Shown here one piece after another: positions 24,715-36,317 of a stretch of DNA of 64,000 nucleotides (positions are counted from its first letter, which is position 1; every line of letters begins with the position of its first letter). The position numbers and the translations under genes were made by a program. The stretch is taken from assembly GCF_027596085.1 (NCBI RefSeq), contig NC_072465.1, positions 19,210,207-19,274,206 on the forward strand, read 5' to 3'. This DNA is from Anoplopoma fimbria. Lineage: Eukaryota > Chordata > Actinopteri > Perciformes > Anoplopomatidae. The notes beneath the pieces are model-generated. The model saw only the letters and a program-made list of their open reading frames with translations, did no database searches and was not told the DNA's origin.

Positions 24715-27700
24715 GTCTGTGCAACATTCACAAATGATGGCACTAACAGACAGCTATTTAATGCTCTAAACACCGCAACAATGGTAACTGACACACACAT
24801 ACAGTATGGAGAGACACAGTTTTTTTCTGCAACAGAACACTGTGTCCAAAGCAGCATTTAACACCTTCAGTTTCTCTCAAAGAGGAAGCGTTGAGATTAG
24901 ATGTCTTTCTGCTTTGACCCTTCATTCACCCGTCAGATCGTGTCCACATTCACAGACAAAGTTGGGTTGATGCAGTTTGAATATAAGCAATGTTAGTTAT
25001 ATCATTTTGTTTTGCAGCTTTAACTCTAGCTGTACAATCTACAAATAGCTTGATGTCACCTTGACTGATAGAGAGATTGTTTTTTATTTATGCATTAATA
25101 TGTACAAACACTTTGGCCCAACCCTGTCACTGCATGTATTATCATTAGCAGCAGGGTTACTGATTTCTCTAATATAGTTGTGAACTTCCTTAAACAATAG
25201 TGCTATTAAATGAACAAATAGGTCCACGATATGAAACAATTTGACCTTCTGGGAGAAAGGTGTTGGTTCTGCAGGAGTCTTAAACTGACAAATTTAATGC
25301 TTCAAGAGTTCTCTACAATATTGTAGGACTCAAAATGTACAAGAAAAAGATCCAAATTGATGCCGCAGAACCAGAGATAGTGTCTTTTCTATTCCACACA
25401 TTCTCTTTTTTCGTCAATGGAACCTACATTACCGACAATCAACTGGCTGGTAGAATGTAATGACATGAATGAGCTGGTGCTGTGACAGCAACAGAACCAA
25501 AGCTGTCTGTAAACATGCCCTCTATGGATACCAGGGTGAAGCATCTTCATTAGCAATCAGCGTGAAACATGTCTTCGTCTAAGTTCATGATAAAGTCTCG
25601 GTTTTAATTACTTCAAATTAGAGTGGGAAACATTTCCTGTTACATGAACTGTCACGATGATGATGACGGGCATGTGAGAAACCCTGTCATTATGTTGCCA
25701 GGAAACCAGAATGTAATCAGTCGATGGTGTCGTTCACTCTGTCCCCAATCTCTTCAAACAGGCCCGGGCCTTCATTTCCTTTATTTCACCTCCGCTCTCA
25801 CTGTAATATCCTGTCTGAATTACTATGAGGTGAATGGCTTACTCGACGGTGCGACGGCGCAGGAAGTCATAGCAAAAAAATGAAAGAAGAGCCGCTGTAG
25901 AAGGAGGGAAGAGAAGTGAGGGCAACACTGGAGGAGATATTTATAGCCCGTTCAGCTCAGCTCACAGCGCTGTCTTTAAGATGCTCTTTTTTGTTCCCAC
26001 CAACCCTCCTCCCTTTCTCACTTTGCTGATTCTCTTTCTCTCGCCCTGACTGTCAGCTTTCATGTGCACATGTGCCATGTTACCCGCTAGTTGAGAAGAT
26101 AGAAAAGGCAGTTTAGGTTAATGGACACACAGGATGCGGCCTGGAGAAAGAGTTGTTATCCCTCACAGCTGGATCTCTACTGCCAGTTTATAGACTTAGG
26201 AACCTTAAGCTTGTGTTTTTTTTTACCACAAAAATAATTATTAACTAAACAGTTAGGGAAATATGCTGATTTGCATTCTTGCCTAGAGTAAGAAGATAAT
26301 AAGCTGGAGCAAGCAGCCAGTTAGCTTAATTTAGCATAAAGACTGTAAACAAAGGGAAAAACTAGCTTGGCTCTGTCAGAAGGAGTCAAAATACAGACTG
26401 GGAGCACTAAAGCTCACTCATTGTTATATTATATCTTGTTTGTTATTTCTGTACCAGCACTGAAGTGTCAATATGTAAATTTGCCATTTTATCTGTTGAC
26501 TATTTTTTGGGTAGTAGCAGTTGCCAGGCAACCAGCGGAGACTCCTGGAAGAATGCTGCGTTCCATTCAAACTGAGTTGAGCTCCCGGTCGGAAAATTCA
26601 ACTATAACTCCACCTGAAGTCAGATTACCAACTTAGAAAGTTGAACAAACCCCATCAACCCTGACCTCAAAATTAAAGATGGCTGCTCAGCGCATCAACA
26701 GTAAAAAAGCTGTAGCAATATAATGTTTATTAGCACTTCTGTCTTATTTGTATCTCATTTAGTCAGTCACACATACAGTACTGTCCAATTCTATCTTTGG
26801 ACATATTCATCCAATTCATATATTTGGCATAATGCAATGTTATCAACTGGTATTGCTAACAATGGCCAGCAATGACAAACCCTGATGGAGAAAACCCCAT
26901 TACGTTTTACTACGTGTTGCACTGGAACAAAGTTAACTGTGATGTGTAAATGTGTAAATGGAACGCAGTAATAGTCCACTACATAACTTCCTGTAATAAC
27001 AGGAACTATTCATTTTCACACTTTGGTGTTTGTACAGATTAAACAGATAAATATAAGGTGTTAATTACTGAGCTTTAGAGGTGTAGGTGGATTTTGATTT
27101 CCCTCGACAAAGATAGGCTAGAAGTTTCAACCTTTTTGAAATCTGTATGCAGTTTAATGGCTTCTGTCGGTAGCTTCATATCTATAAGTGGTGTATGGGA
27201 AGGGAAGTGGCTCAGTTTCAGTTTAAGCAATCGGAAGTGTAGCTGCACGAAATGTAGAAACCACAGCAAAGATGCCTGTGATTGTGGAAGAGGATGACGG
27301 GAAGTCTTAGGGAGAGCAAAACAAAACTAAAACAAACCGTTTCTATTCACTTGTTTTTCTACACACAATCTTTCTTCTGAAAGTAGATTGCCTTTCCATT
27401 GCTGAAAACACCATATTGAATTGCTGGGTGCGAGTGCTTGACAGGCCAAACAACAGTAACGAAGGAGGGACAGGCTAAGCGAAGGGTCAATTGTTCCCAA
27501 ATACTGTAATAAGCACTTCAGATGTCTTTATATTAGAGGAAGTCTGAATAAACGTTTGTAGTAGAAAGTGTTTTCTCCTGCTTTTTTTGAAATCTTGTTA
27601 ATCACCTCACAACTTATCATATTTATCTTGTGACCCTCATGTTAGGAAACATTGGTTACGGGATAACCTGCAAAATCAATCAATCTAAAAATAATCCATA

Positions 27701-27821
27701 CTGTTTATTGTATGTTGATCAATATAATTATGACCAATTCCTCTGCATTTATTGTAATTACTACTTAAAGAGATTTTTGCATACTTTTGTGGTAAGAAAT
27801 AAAAAGGACACAAGTTCTAAA
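24715..27821. other. Intergenic stretch 3' of dusp7
   Basis: Apart from the repeat at 26240-26470 nothing is recognised. The plus frame at 25623-25883 (86 codons) is uninterrupted and includes a DDDDGH string, but shows no domain and no splice support. Confidence 0.5.
26240..26470 (+). repeat. Dispersed teleost repeat, copy 2
   Basis: Contains CAGTTAGCTTAATTTAGCAT, AAAGACTGTAAACAAAGGG, AACTAGCTTGGCTCTGTCAG and CACTAAAGCTCACTC. Its order and wording match copy 1. Class not assigned. Confidence 0.55.
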
Positions 27822-27839
27822 GAAAAAAATATTTCAATA

Positions 27840-27845
27840 TTTATT
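27840..27845 (-). terminator. Polyadenylation signal AATAAA, likely distal dusp7 site
   Basis: Minus-strand reading is GCAAATAAATATTG, followed within about 15-40 nt by a U-rich and GU-rich stretch (TTTTTTTC, TTGTGTCC). This is the standard vertebrate arrangement of hexamer plus downstream element. Confidence 0.5.
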
Positions 27846-28704
27846 TGCGGTATAAACATGTCTTGTGTTGTTTCCATATACTGTACAATACATAGGGTCA
27901 ATCGTGTTTCCTTCAGTAGACAGAAAGATGAAACTGCCCCGGTTAACATGCCCCTTGTTTTTATACACAGACAGATTGCATCTTCTTTTAAAAACTGTTT
28001 ACAGCACAATACAAAACAGCTATTCAACGTGTGTTTGAAGCTGTAACACGATGCAAGATGCATTGTCAAAAAAATCCCTGAAAAATTCCTCACTGAGGTA
28101 ACATTTTTAAAATCATTCACTTTTTCTTTCACTTTGTATTTAGCGCTGCCACCCCTCTCTCTCCTTGCTCTCGCTTGTCTTTCTCTCCCGAGCACATTTC
28201 TACTGAGATGTAGCTACAAGTTTAAGGACACAGAAACGGCCGTTCCCATGATCTGGCAAGTTTACAAACAGAGAAAATGACTTGGTTTCTCTTTCATTGT
28301 TACAAAGACACAAAAAAAAAAAAAAACACAAGAAAGCAGCTTGAAATCATCCATTTTCTTTTGGAATAGAAAAGCTCCGTACTGAAATATATTTCAATCC
28401 TAGGGTGCAAGTGATCAAGTCGGTTTCTTATTGTAAGTGGGATATAACTACAGACGAGGGAAGGCCATTCAAGCATGGTAGTATTATTTTCAACTCTGAT
28501 GTTATAAATGGAGAGGAAATTTGCATATATATTCATAACATATATATACTTAGATATATATTCATATTGAAAGGCCACAGGAATAGCATAGAGCACGTTA
28601 TATCAAAACAAGACAGAGAAAAACGTAATTATTCAAGCCGGGTGGTGTAATCGTCTATTGTGTAAAATAACTGGCATGCTGACCCACAGCTCTGGCTGTG
28701 TGAA

Positions 28705-28707
<3 letters not shown>

Positions 28708-28752
<45 letters not shown>
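28708..28752. repeat. (GT)n microsatellite, 45 bp
   Basis: Pure GT tract inside the presumed dusp7 3' UTR; read as CA on the mRNA. Confidence 0.97.
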
Positions 28753-28754
<2 letters not shown>

Positions 28755-29366
28755 CCTCTTTCAAGTTGGTAACGGGCACGCTGGCCCTACATTTTGGACA
28801 CCCCAGGTGAAATGGTACTTCAGTCCACAAGCCATATCGAGCTGAATCTTGTATAATCATAATAGAATAGATATAGTACAAAAGAAGAAGATTTTAAAAA
28901 TGTTGAGGTCTTGGATCTACAAAATACTGCAAAAAAGGTGTTTTGATATATTGCAGAGTAACAAAGAGGACCTTGTGTGACACGTTACGGTAAAACAAAG
29001 ACAGCTCGCTGTCTATTATTACCATGTTCTGATTCAAAAACAGATAAACAAAGGTTTCCTTTTTTTCCTTTTTACACAATGGTTTTCTAAAGTGAGATAC
29101 AAAGTATTGAACAGTCAGCATTAGAAACAAGTTAGAAAGATTATATAAGGCCAGATAAAACCAACCCTGTTCAGATTCAACTGCTGTCCTGTCTGAAACC
29201 CAGTTCTTTGTTTCTGTTTAGACCCCGTCCACATCACCGCTCTGAAACCAAACCTCTGTAGCTTGCTTTTAACAATGGGCTTCATGCAAGAACCATTCTC
29301 ATGCAAACAGATTTGTTCTTAAATGTGCAAGTTATTCAAGACAATTTGTATAATTTTCCTTTTAGT

Positions 29367-29372
29367 TTTATT
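29367..29372 (-). terminator. Alternative polyadenylation hexamer AATAAA (proximal dusp7 candidate)
   Basis: Minus-strand TAATAAAAC inside the presumed dusp7 3' UTR. It lacks an obvious GU-rich element just downstream, so it is weaker than the site at 27840-27845. Confidence 0.2.
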
Positions 29373-29552
29373 AGCAACATTACATCCAACTACAGGTTTC
29401 CCTCTGACCAGCAGGACAGAGGACATGTAGGTGGTGTGAACGTCACTCATAACACTACAAGGAGCCGTGATTCCAGTGTCATGATGTTTTTTAGCATTGG
29501 TTTTCATATCAAATCATTCCCACTTTCACAGTACACAACCATATTATTAGCC

Positions 29553-29575
29553 TTTTTTTTTTTTTTTTTTTTTTT
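29553..29575. repeat. T23 homopolymer (A23 on dusp7 sense strand)
   Basis: Within the presumed dusp7 3' UTR; a likely internal oligo-dT priming site in cDNA libraries. Confidence 0.97.
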
Positions 29576-31118
29576 ACTTCTGTCACTGCTTAACCAATTC
29601 AAACTTCTTTTTACATTTCTGTCAATGAAACTCGCCCATAAACAGAGCAGAACAGGCAGCCTTATAAAGCAATTTTAAAGCACCAGATATGGAACAATCC
29701 AAACTCACCAATGTGCACGTCCTGATCTGAAGAGATTTAGGATAAAATACGTAAATGTTCTTGCATGACGCCCAGTGTAACTACAGACATTGCCATAATC
29801 TAAGTGCTGCAGTGTCGTTAGTCTCATTGGAGGAAACCTACATTTAAAGCACAAATTATGCAGCATTTGCACATTTTTGTCTCCTTTGTTAAGTGCTTCT
29901 GTTGTGGACAGGATCTCAGAAAACTCTTTAACTACATGCTGTGTACTGCTGTGTTCAGCAGCAACAGCAGTTAAAAAAACGGTCCTCATCATTCATCTTC
30001 CCACTTTGTAAAGCAACATCCAACCCGTGGTTACGTCTACTGTTAGAGAGCATACAGTACCACTGCATGCTCAGGTATAGAAAATAATATCTGTTTACTA
30101 TTAGCTCAATAATATATATATTTATGTAATTTTGTGTTTAATATATCTTTCATATACCCAAGGCTTAAGGGTGAATTAACTCAGACAAACCTTTCTTTGA
30201 CAAAATGGGTGATCCCTTTGCAGAAAGACCTTGCTTCTGTTTTTTTCCGGTGCAGTTATGGGACGAGAAGTTATTTAAGTAGATAAGTGCAGTCTGTAGC
30301 TGAGGCCAGTCCCAGTCAACAACACCATAATACCAACACCGAGACCAGGGTACAATCGCAGTCCCGTGTCCTACCGTCCATTGTTTTTTTTGGTAAAAGG
30401 AACCTAAAATAGGACAACAAATTGAAAAGCTTCCTCTTAGGCAAAAAGACGTAAAGTAATACAAGAGTTTTGAGGCACTTCCTTGCCAAAGGTTGCTAAT
30501 AAGCTGCCCAAAAAGTTGCTCAGTAATATTAACACAACCTTAGCAATCCCCAAATGACCTCTCAGATAAGTCTCTGCCTCAAAGTACAAACGTCAGAGGT
30601 GTAAAAAACCAGTTTGGCAAAAACGGACAATATGCGACGTGATGAAATAACCAAGGAAGTTCAGTAGTGTACTTTCTAACTGAACTAATCAAAACAGCTG
30701 GTGGAAACAACTGGTACTTCTTGTAAGGCAACTGGATGAACAGTCATACGGGGAAGAAAGTAGGAACTTGCACTAGAAAACAGTTGGCCGAATGTCAACT
30801 CACCTGTAGTACGTTCACCCGAACCCAACCCCCAAATGCCCTGGTCTTGCCCGCTGCCCGTCTTTGCCCCTAACCCAACCCTCTAACCCCTGACCCTCGT
30901 CCTCGGCTCGGGGGGCCGGTTCCTGCACCCTCCCCACTCCACTGTGCAGCTGTCGGGACTCGTCGCAGCCTGGGACTGGCCTCTCCTCTCCGCTCCTCGT
31001 CTCTGAATGTCTCTTTATCTGCCTGCTTCCAGCACCGGCTTCAAGTGCCAACAAGTCAATGGCTACACCACTGTGCAAACTGCATTAGGTCATTACAAAC
31101 CTAAAAGAAAAACGAAAC

Positions 31119-31120
<2 letters not shown>

Positions 31121-31150
<30 letters not shown>
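31121..31150. repeat. A30 homopolymer (U30 on dusp7 sense strand)
   Basis: About 0.8 kb after the dusp7 stop codon, inside the presumed 3' UTR. Confidence 0.97.
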
Positions 31151-31152
<2 letters not shown>

Positions 31153-31957
31153 CAACTAGGAATATCACAATAACGTTCCTCTTTGTTGGCGTTTCCACCC
31201 TTTCTTTAGTTTTACAATCTCTTAAGCCATTGTTGGATTGAATAGATACGAGTTCTATGCGTATATATTTATATAAGGTATAGATTTGTGCGTTAATGTA
31301 CACAAAAATATACAAAAATGCATAAAGACATACTGAATTTTCTGCTATGTACGTTGACATACATACAGTACATACACTACAAACATACATACTTTGTTTA
31401 TGTGTTTGTTAATTCCTTGGTTTGTAAAACTCTACATTCAGTAGAGCGAGATTTCCTACAAGTAAATCCCAGATTCTCTACTTGGCACCAGTCATCTCGA
31501 CCAGAGAGGCCGAGAGAAAGACAGAGAGGATGTTGTTGTCTTATAAGTCGAGCGCTGTAGATTTTTCCTATCTTTGTATGAAGCTGTCTGTCCTCCCGCG
31601 TCCTTCGCTCAGTTTCTCAGTCAGTTATGTCTCGTCGGTTTCTTTGTGACGAGACAAGTTGATCGGGGCTCTTCATCCCTCGATTTCAATCAACTCCCGT
31701 GGAGGACGCCATTGTAAACCCGTTTTTCAGTTCCCCCACCGGGTTAAAAAACACCACATTCCCTTTTTTAACGTGGCATCTGTGACCTTCCCTGCCCATC
31801 CAACGATGCTCCTTCGCCAGGCTCTCAGACAAGGAGCCTCAGGAGGCTAAAACATTCATTAAAACTGGCAGTTTCTCTCCAGTGCGGCCGCTTGTTATCG
31901 TGGTAACAACACCACCTTTAACCCCCCAAAAAAAGGAACAGTCGGCCCTACTGGTCT

Positions 31958-32274
31958 TCATCTGGACTCCAGTGTGTCCAGCTGAAACACATTGTGATTG
32001 GTCGGGGTGGTGAAGAAGAGCTGGTCGTGCGTCGGGGAGGCCGAGTGGTTATCACAGGGGCTGTTGAGGCCCAGCGTCCGCTCAAAGTCCAGCAGCTGGC
32101 CCATGAAGTTGAAGTTTGGGGAAATGTTCGACTTTTTCCGCTTGACAAAGTCGTACGCGTCGTTGAGTGACAGGTTGAGCTTCTGCATCAGGTAGGCCAC
32201 CGTGACGGTCACCGAGCGGCTGATCCCGGCCAGACAGTGCACAAGGATGCCACACTTTTTGGAACGCGCCTCGT
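31958..32274 (-). CDS. dusp7: dusp7 coding exon 3 (catalytic P-loop and C-terminus)
   Basis: Acceptor is TCTCCTGCAG|ACGAGGCG; the exon ends in CTGGAGTCCAGATGA with the stop at 31960-31958. It encodes [22 protein letters not shown], which holds the HCxxGxxR signature, then [39 protein letters not shown] and the C-terminus ending TLESR. The final LESR departs slightly from the LEST/LQST ends I recall for mammalian DUSP7 and DUSP6. Confidence 0.96.
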
Positions 32275-35200
32275 CTGCAGGAGATAAAAAGACCGGAAGA
32301 GGAAACCATGAGAGGTTAGATTACTGATAACACCGACTGTATGTTTCAGTCATACATTTTAGCCTTCAAATCATTGAGCTAAAGTGAATTGACCTTAGAT
32401 TCTACAATTTAACTGACAATAGCAATTGTTCTAATAAAACAATATAAATAAGTAGACTTAGTATTATATTCTATTTTGTTTCTCTGTAGTTTGAATTTGC
32501 TTTTGAACTGAGATTTATTTATAACATTGGTGATATTGCAGCTGTTGTATTTTATGTATTATATATTATAATTACAGAATATCAATTACATAAATAAAAC
32601 TCTGAAAACCTATTTTCTCAATTAAGTTGTTACTATGAGCGATGTTATCCTATATAACTATTTGACAACTTTATTTTACAAACTTTGAGGCACCATCGTG
32701 GCATTTAATCGAAGTAAATAAGAAATAAATAAACAAAAATAGGATAAAAGGACATCAATAATAACAACAATAATAATAATAATAAAACATCAAACTAAAA
32801 TAATTATATAACTTTAAATATGATTGTTGATTATTAAATCATTACTTTTTAATGTTATAGAAAAAATTATTAATAATCACTGCCTAAAACCTTTAAAGCA
32901 CTCATCTCATGTAGTTAAAACATCTCATGTTTTAACTACATGAGATGAAGTTCTTCACGTGTAAATCAAAAAAAATCTATACCTTAAACCATACCGTATT
33001 TAGTTTGTATTGAATTACAACGACCTAGCAGTCATCTGTGCAATAGAAATATAAAACATTATATAATCACAATACAACTCAACTAAAAGTCACCCACATA
33101 GTATCACACAGGCAGACTCCAATTCACAACGCTGACATTTAGACCTTTCTTTCTAAACATTTAATATATTTTTTATCCAGAGTGACCTTTCTCAATGACA
33201 GTAGAAAGACATGTTTCATTCTGCTTTCTTGCTCTCAGTCTGTAGAAAAACCTGAATAAAAAAACCCCGTCTTACATTATTAAAGGGCTACATCCATCGC
33301 CCTTCTATCAGTTACGAGCCCTTGCACTTGCATCACTGCAGGCCATTTGAGCGAGAGAGTTAAGTGCTTCTTTCCTTTCTTCCTCCTCTCTCTTTCTCTT
33401 TCATCCTCTTCTTTATCTCTCTCTGCCTGCATCTCTTGTTGTAGGATTGGGGTCAGTTGGCTCACGAGCTCAGGCTGCCAAGCGGATGCCAAATTAATTT
33501 TATATGTGATGTGGACTCACTTTCCACCACTATACAAGGCTCAGAAGTCAAATAAGTAAACCGTGGTTAATTTGTCCTGAACTGATCTTTAGAATGTGCA
33601 GCGTTACATCACTTTATTTGTGCTTTAAATGCATTATAACGCAAGAAATGTTATTTTATCTGCCTGTTAAAATGCCTGAAAACATCAAATTCTTCAATCT
33701 CTACATGTTCACACAATCATTTCAGATATTTAAGGAATCTGCAGTCTACATCAGTACATCAAGGTCACATCTGGGTCTCCTTTTCAGCCGGAGCTTCTCT
33801 CCTCTACCCATAATTACCCTGCTGTTACTAAAAAGACCTGATGTAATCCCTGCACATTACAGCCAGCCAGACTGCAACATTTAACATCAGCATGACCCGA
33901 ATCTGCCACGACCTCTGGCTCTGGCATATGTCTCACTACCTCCCACCTACGCTGAAACATTTGTCTTAAAAAAGAAAGAACATGTCAGGGGTCTGGACAA
34001 TCACAGAGACTGTGGTTCTCATTGACTCATCAGAGAGGGAATGTACTCATTCTCTGGGAATTTAGACAGAGGGAATGATGGGAATGACGGGAAATACTGA
34101 GAATGGGACGGGATGAGGGGCTACGTTTCTTGTGGCTTCTATTCTCAAATAATCTTTTTCCATGTGTCATTTGAAATTTGCTTTAACCCTAACACCTTTG
34201 TGATATTTAATTAATTTGTAATTAGGAATATGGAAATAAGAGCATATGTATGTCTAAATGCAGCTCAACAAATCAATTTATTTTTTTCACACGTATTCTG
34301 TTTAAAACTATTTCCATGGCAGAAATATTTTTACATGATAAAAGACTAAACTCTAGGATAAATGTACTTAGGGGGATAATGTAGGAATTACTTAACTTAA
34401 CTAAACTAGTGCTGAATTGACATATTGATTGGTTGACCATTTAGGTCATTTTTTAAGCATTTCACTGGTTCCAATTCCTTAAATAGGAATATTTGACGCT
34501 TTTCTTAGTTATATGGAAGTAAAGAGAAAAATGTTTTAGGTTTTGGGTAGTTGGTTGGACAAAACAAGCAATTTGAAAATGCCATCTTGACTTCTTTGAG
34601 ATTGTGTAGAGCATTTTTCACTATTTTCCGACTTTTTTTAGTTGCTGGGCAAATAGTATTCGCCAATTCATTTGATAATCATTGAACAATTTTTCATGCA
34701 AGGACACCGGATGTCCAGCTTCTCAAACTGTACAGATAGCTTCTTCTCTTTTTCATGTATGATAGTATGCGTTTTGGACAGTTGGTTGGACAAAACAAGA
34801 CATTTGAAGATCTCACCTTGGATTAATCGTTTATCAAATAATGGTCTACCCGCTGTTTCCAAAAAGATCTGTTGTTACATAACATAGAGAGTTCTCTCCA
34901 TCTCTACTTACCAATGAATGAAATGGCCTCGGGGAAAAACTGAGAGAGGTTCTGGCTCCAGTGATCGGAGATGGGGATCTGTTTGTACTTGAAGTCCCCT
35001 TCGTGTTCGAACATGTTGGGCAGGTTGGGCGTCACGTTGAGGATGTACTTGATGTTGTACTTGCTGAGCACATCCAGGTTGGTTGAGTCTTTGGCACAGC
35101 CCAGGAAAAGGTACGGCAGGATCTGGACAGGAAACGCTGGCTGGTTGTTGGGGAGCGGACTGCCCTCCGACTCTGTGGCGCTGCCTGGCTCACGGTCGGA

Positions 35201-36258
35201 TTCCCCGTCTGAGCAGTCGGAGCTGATCCGAAGTCCTCCCAGGCCGAGGACGGAGGCTGGTGGTGAGCTGCTGGGACAGGAGCAGTCCAAATTGGTCTCG
35301 CAGTGCTCGGGGTACTCCGACTGGAACTTGTTGAAGCCCCCTGGAGGACGAGGAAAAGACAAATAAAGAGTCAATATTAGGATAAAAGCCAAGAAAAATC
35401 TTTTCCCTGGGTGGTATAAAAGAAAGCGCCCTGTACATAACCACAGGCGAGGTTGTGTTATACAACGTCTACAAAATGGAAGCTGAAGCCTGCATGATAC
35501 AAGAGGTGGATCATGAACCTGAATGTTAAGAAATAAACCTTTCATTTGAAATAAAATAAAATATACAGAATTAAAAACAATTGACAGAAATATTTTTAGA
35601 CGGTTAATAACAAGCACATATTATGCTTTTAAACAGAGAAATCTACTAAGACATATTTTACCATTGTTAAATAATACTCCTACTGCTGTTTACACATATT
35701 CTATAAAGCAGCCAGGTGTAGTGGAGGCTTACATAACTACAATTTATATCATATAAAGATGAATAAATCATAAACAGTATTCAAGTTGCCATTTATATTT
35801 TAAATGGTGTTCTACAATTAAATAAAAATCAACAAAAATATATAGATTTTAAAAAAAAATTGAAAATGCAGTTATTGCAGCCATGTCACCTTTTTTTTAT
35901 ACTCTACTACATATTCATATTTTTTTCGGACAAATGAGAGGAGATTAAGGTGATATTAACGTCATTGTGACTAAGCAAACAGGCCGGACAGATGTGCTCC
36001 ATTGAGAAAAGCTGAGCCCTGGGGAGACCGCGCAGCAGAGCAGGACACTCAGCACTCAGCGCAGTGGACTTTTTGTGAATGGCAGCTCGGCTTACGACTC
36101 AAGTGAAACATGTCTTTCATTCTCAGAAATCAAACACGTTAACATCTTCAAATGCTTCAACATTTTCTACGATATACATTTTTTTTTTGATTTTTTTTTT
36201 TGCTCTTGAGAATTATTCAGAGTGTGTCGCTGTCTCATCGTTTCCTTGTTCATTCATG

Positions 36259-36317
<59 letters not shown>

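Larger units (their letters stand above)
27822..31957 (-). other. dusp7: Probable dusp7 3' UTR (about 4.1 kb)
   Basis: From the dusp7 stop towards lower coordinates no further coding exon is seen. The first strong cleavage signal with a convincing downstream element is AATAAA at 27845-27840, followed in the sense direction by U-runs and TTGTGTCC. The stretch is AU-rich with UTR-like words such as TTTTTGTGTACATTAA. Read on the mRNA it contains U30 (31121-31150), A23 (29553-29575) and a CA repeat (28708-28752). A weaker AATAAA at 29372-29367 could give a shorter isoform. The extent is inferred, not shown by transcripts. Confidence 0.5.
32275..34911 (-). other. dusp7: dusp7 intron 2 (2637 bp)
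   Basis: GTAAGTA donor and CTCCTGCAG acceptor. It contains a perfect 21-bp-arm hairpin (32902-32948), an (AAT)n stretch near 32765-32785, and two degenerate copies of a dispersed teleost repeat (about 34480-34845). Confidence 0.9.

Noticed and set aside
27630..28046. 138-codon plus and 144-codon minus frames overlapping each other
   Set aside because: Sits at the presumed dusp7 transcript end; neither frame shows a domain.
34971..35366. 131-codon plus-strand frame
   Set aside because: Antisense to dusp7 exon 2.
34904..35617. 237-codon continuous minus frame across exon 2
   Set aside because: Only 35340-34912 is exon; the flanks are intron read-through beyond consensus splice sites.
36259..36315. 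A57 run as the tail of a processed retrocopy
   Set aside because: No gene-like sequence precedes it and I found no target-site duplication.
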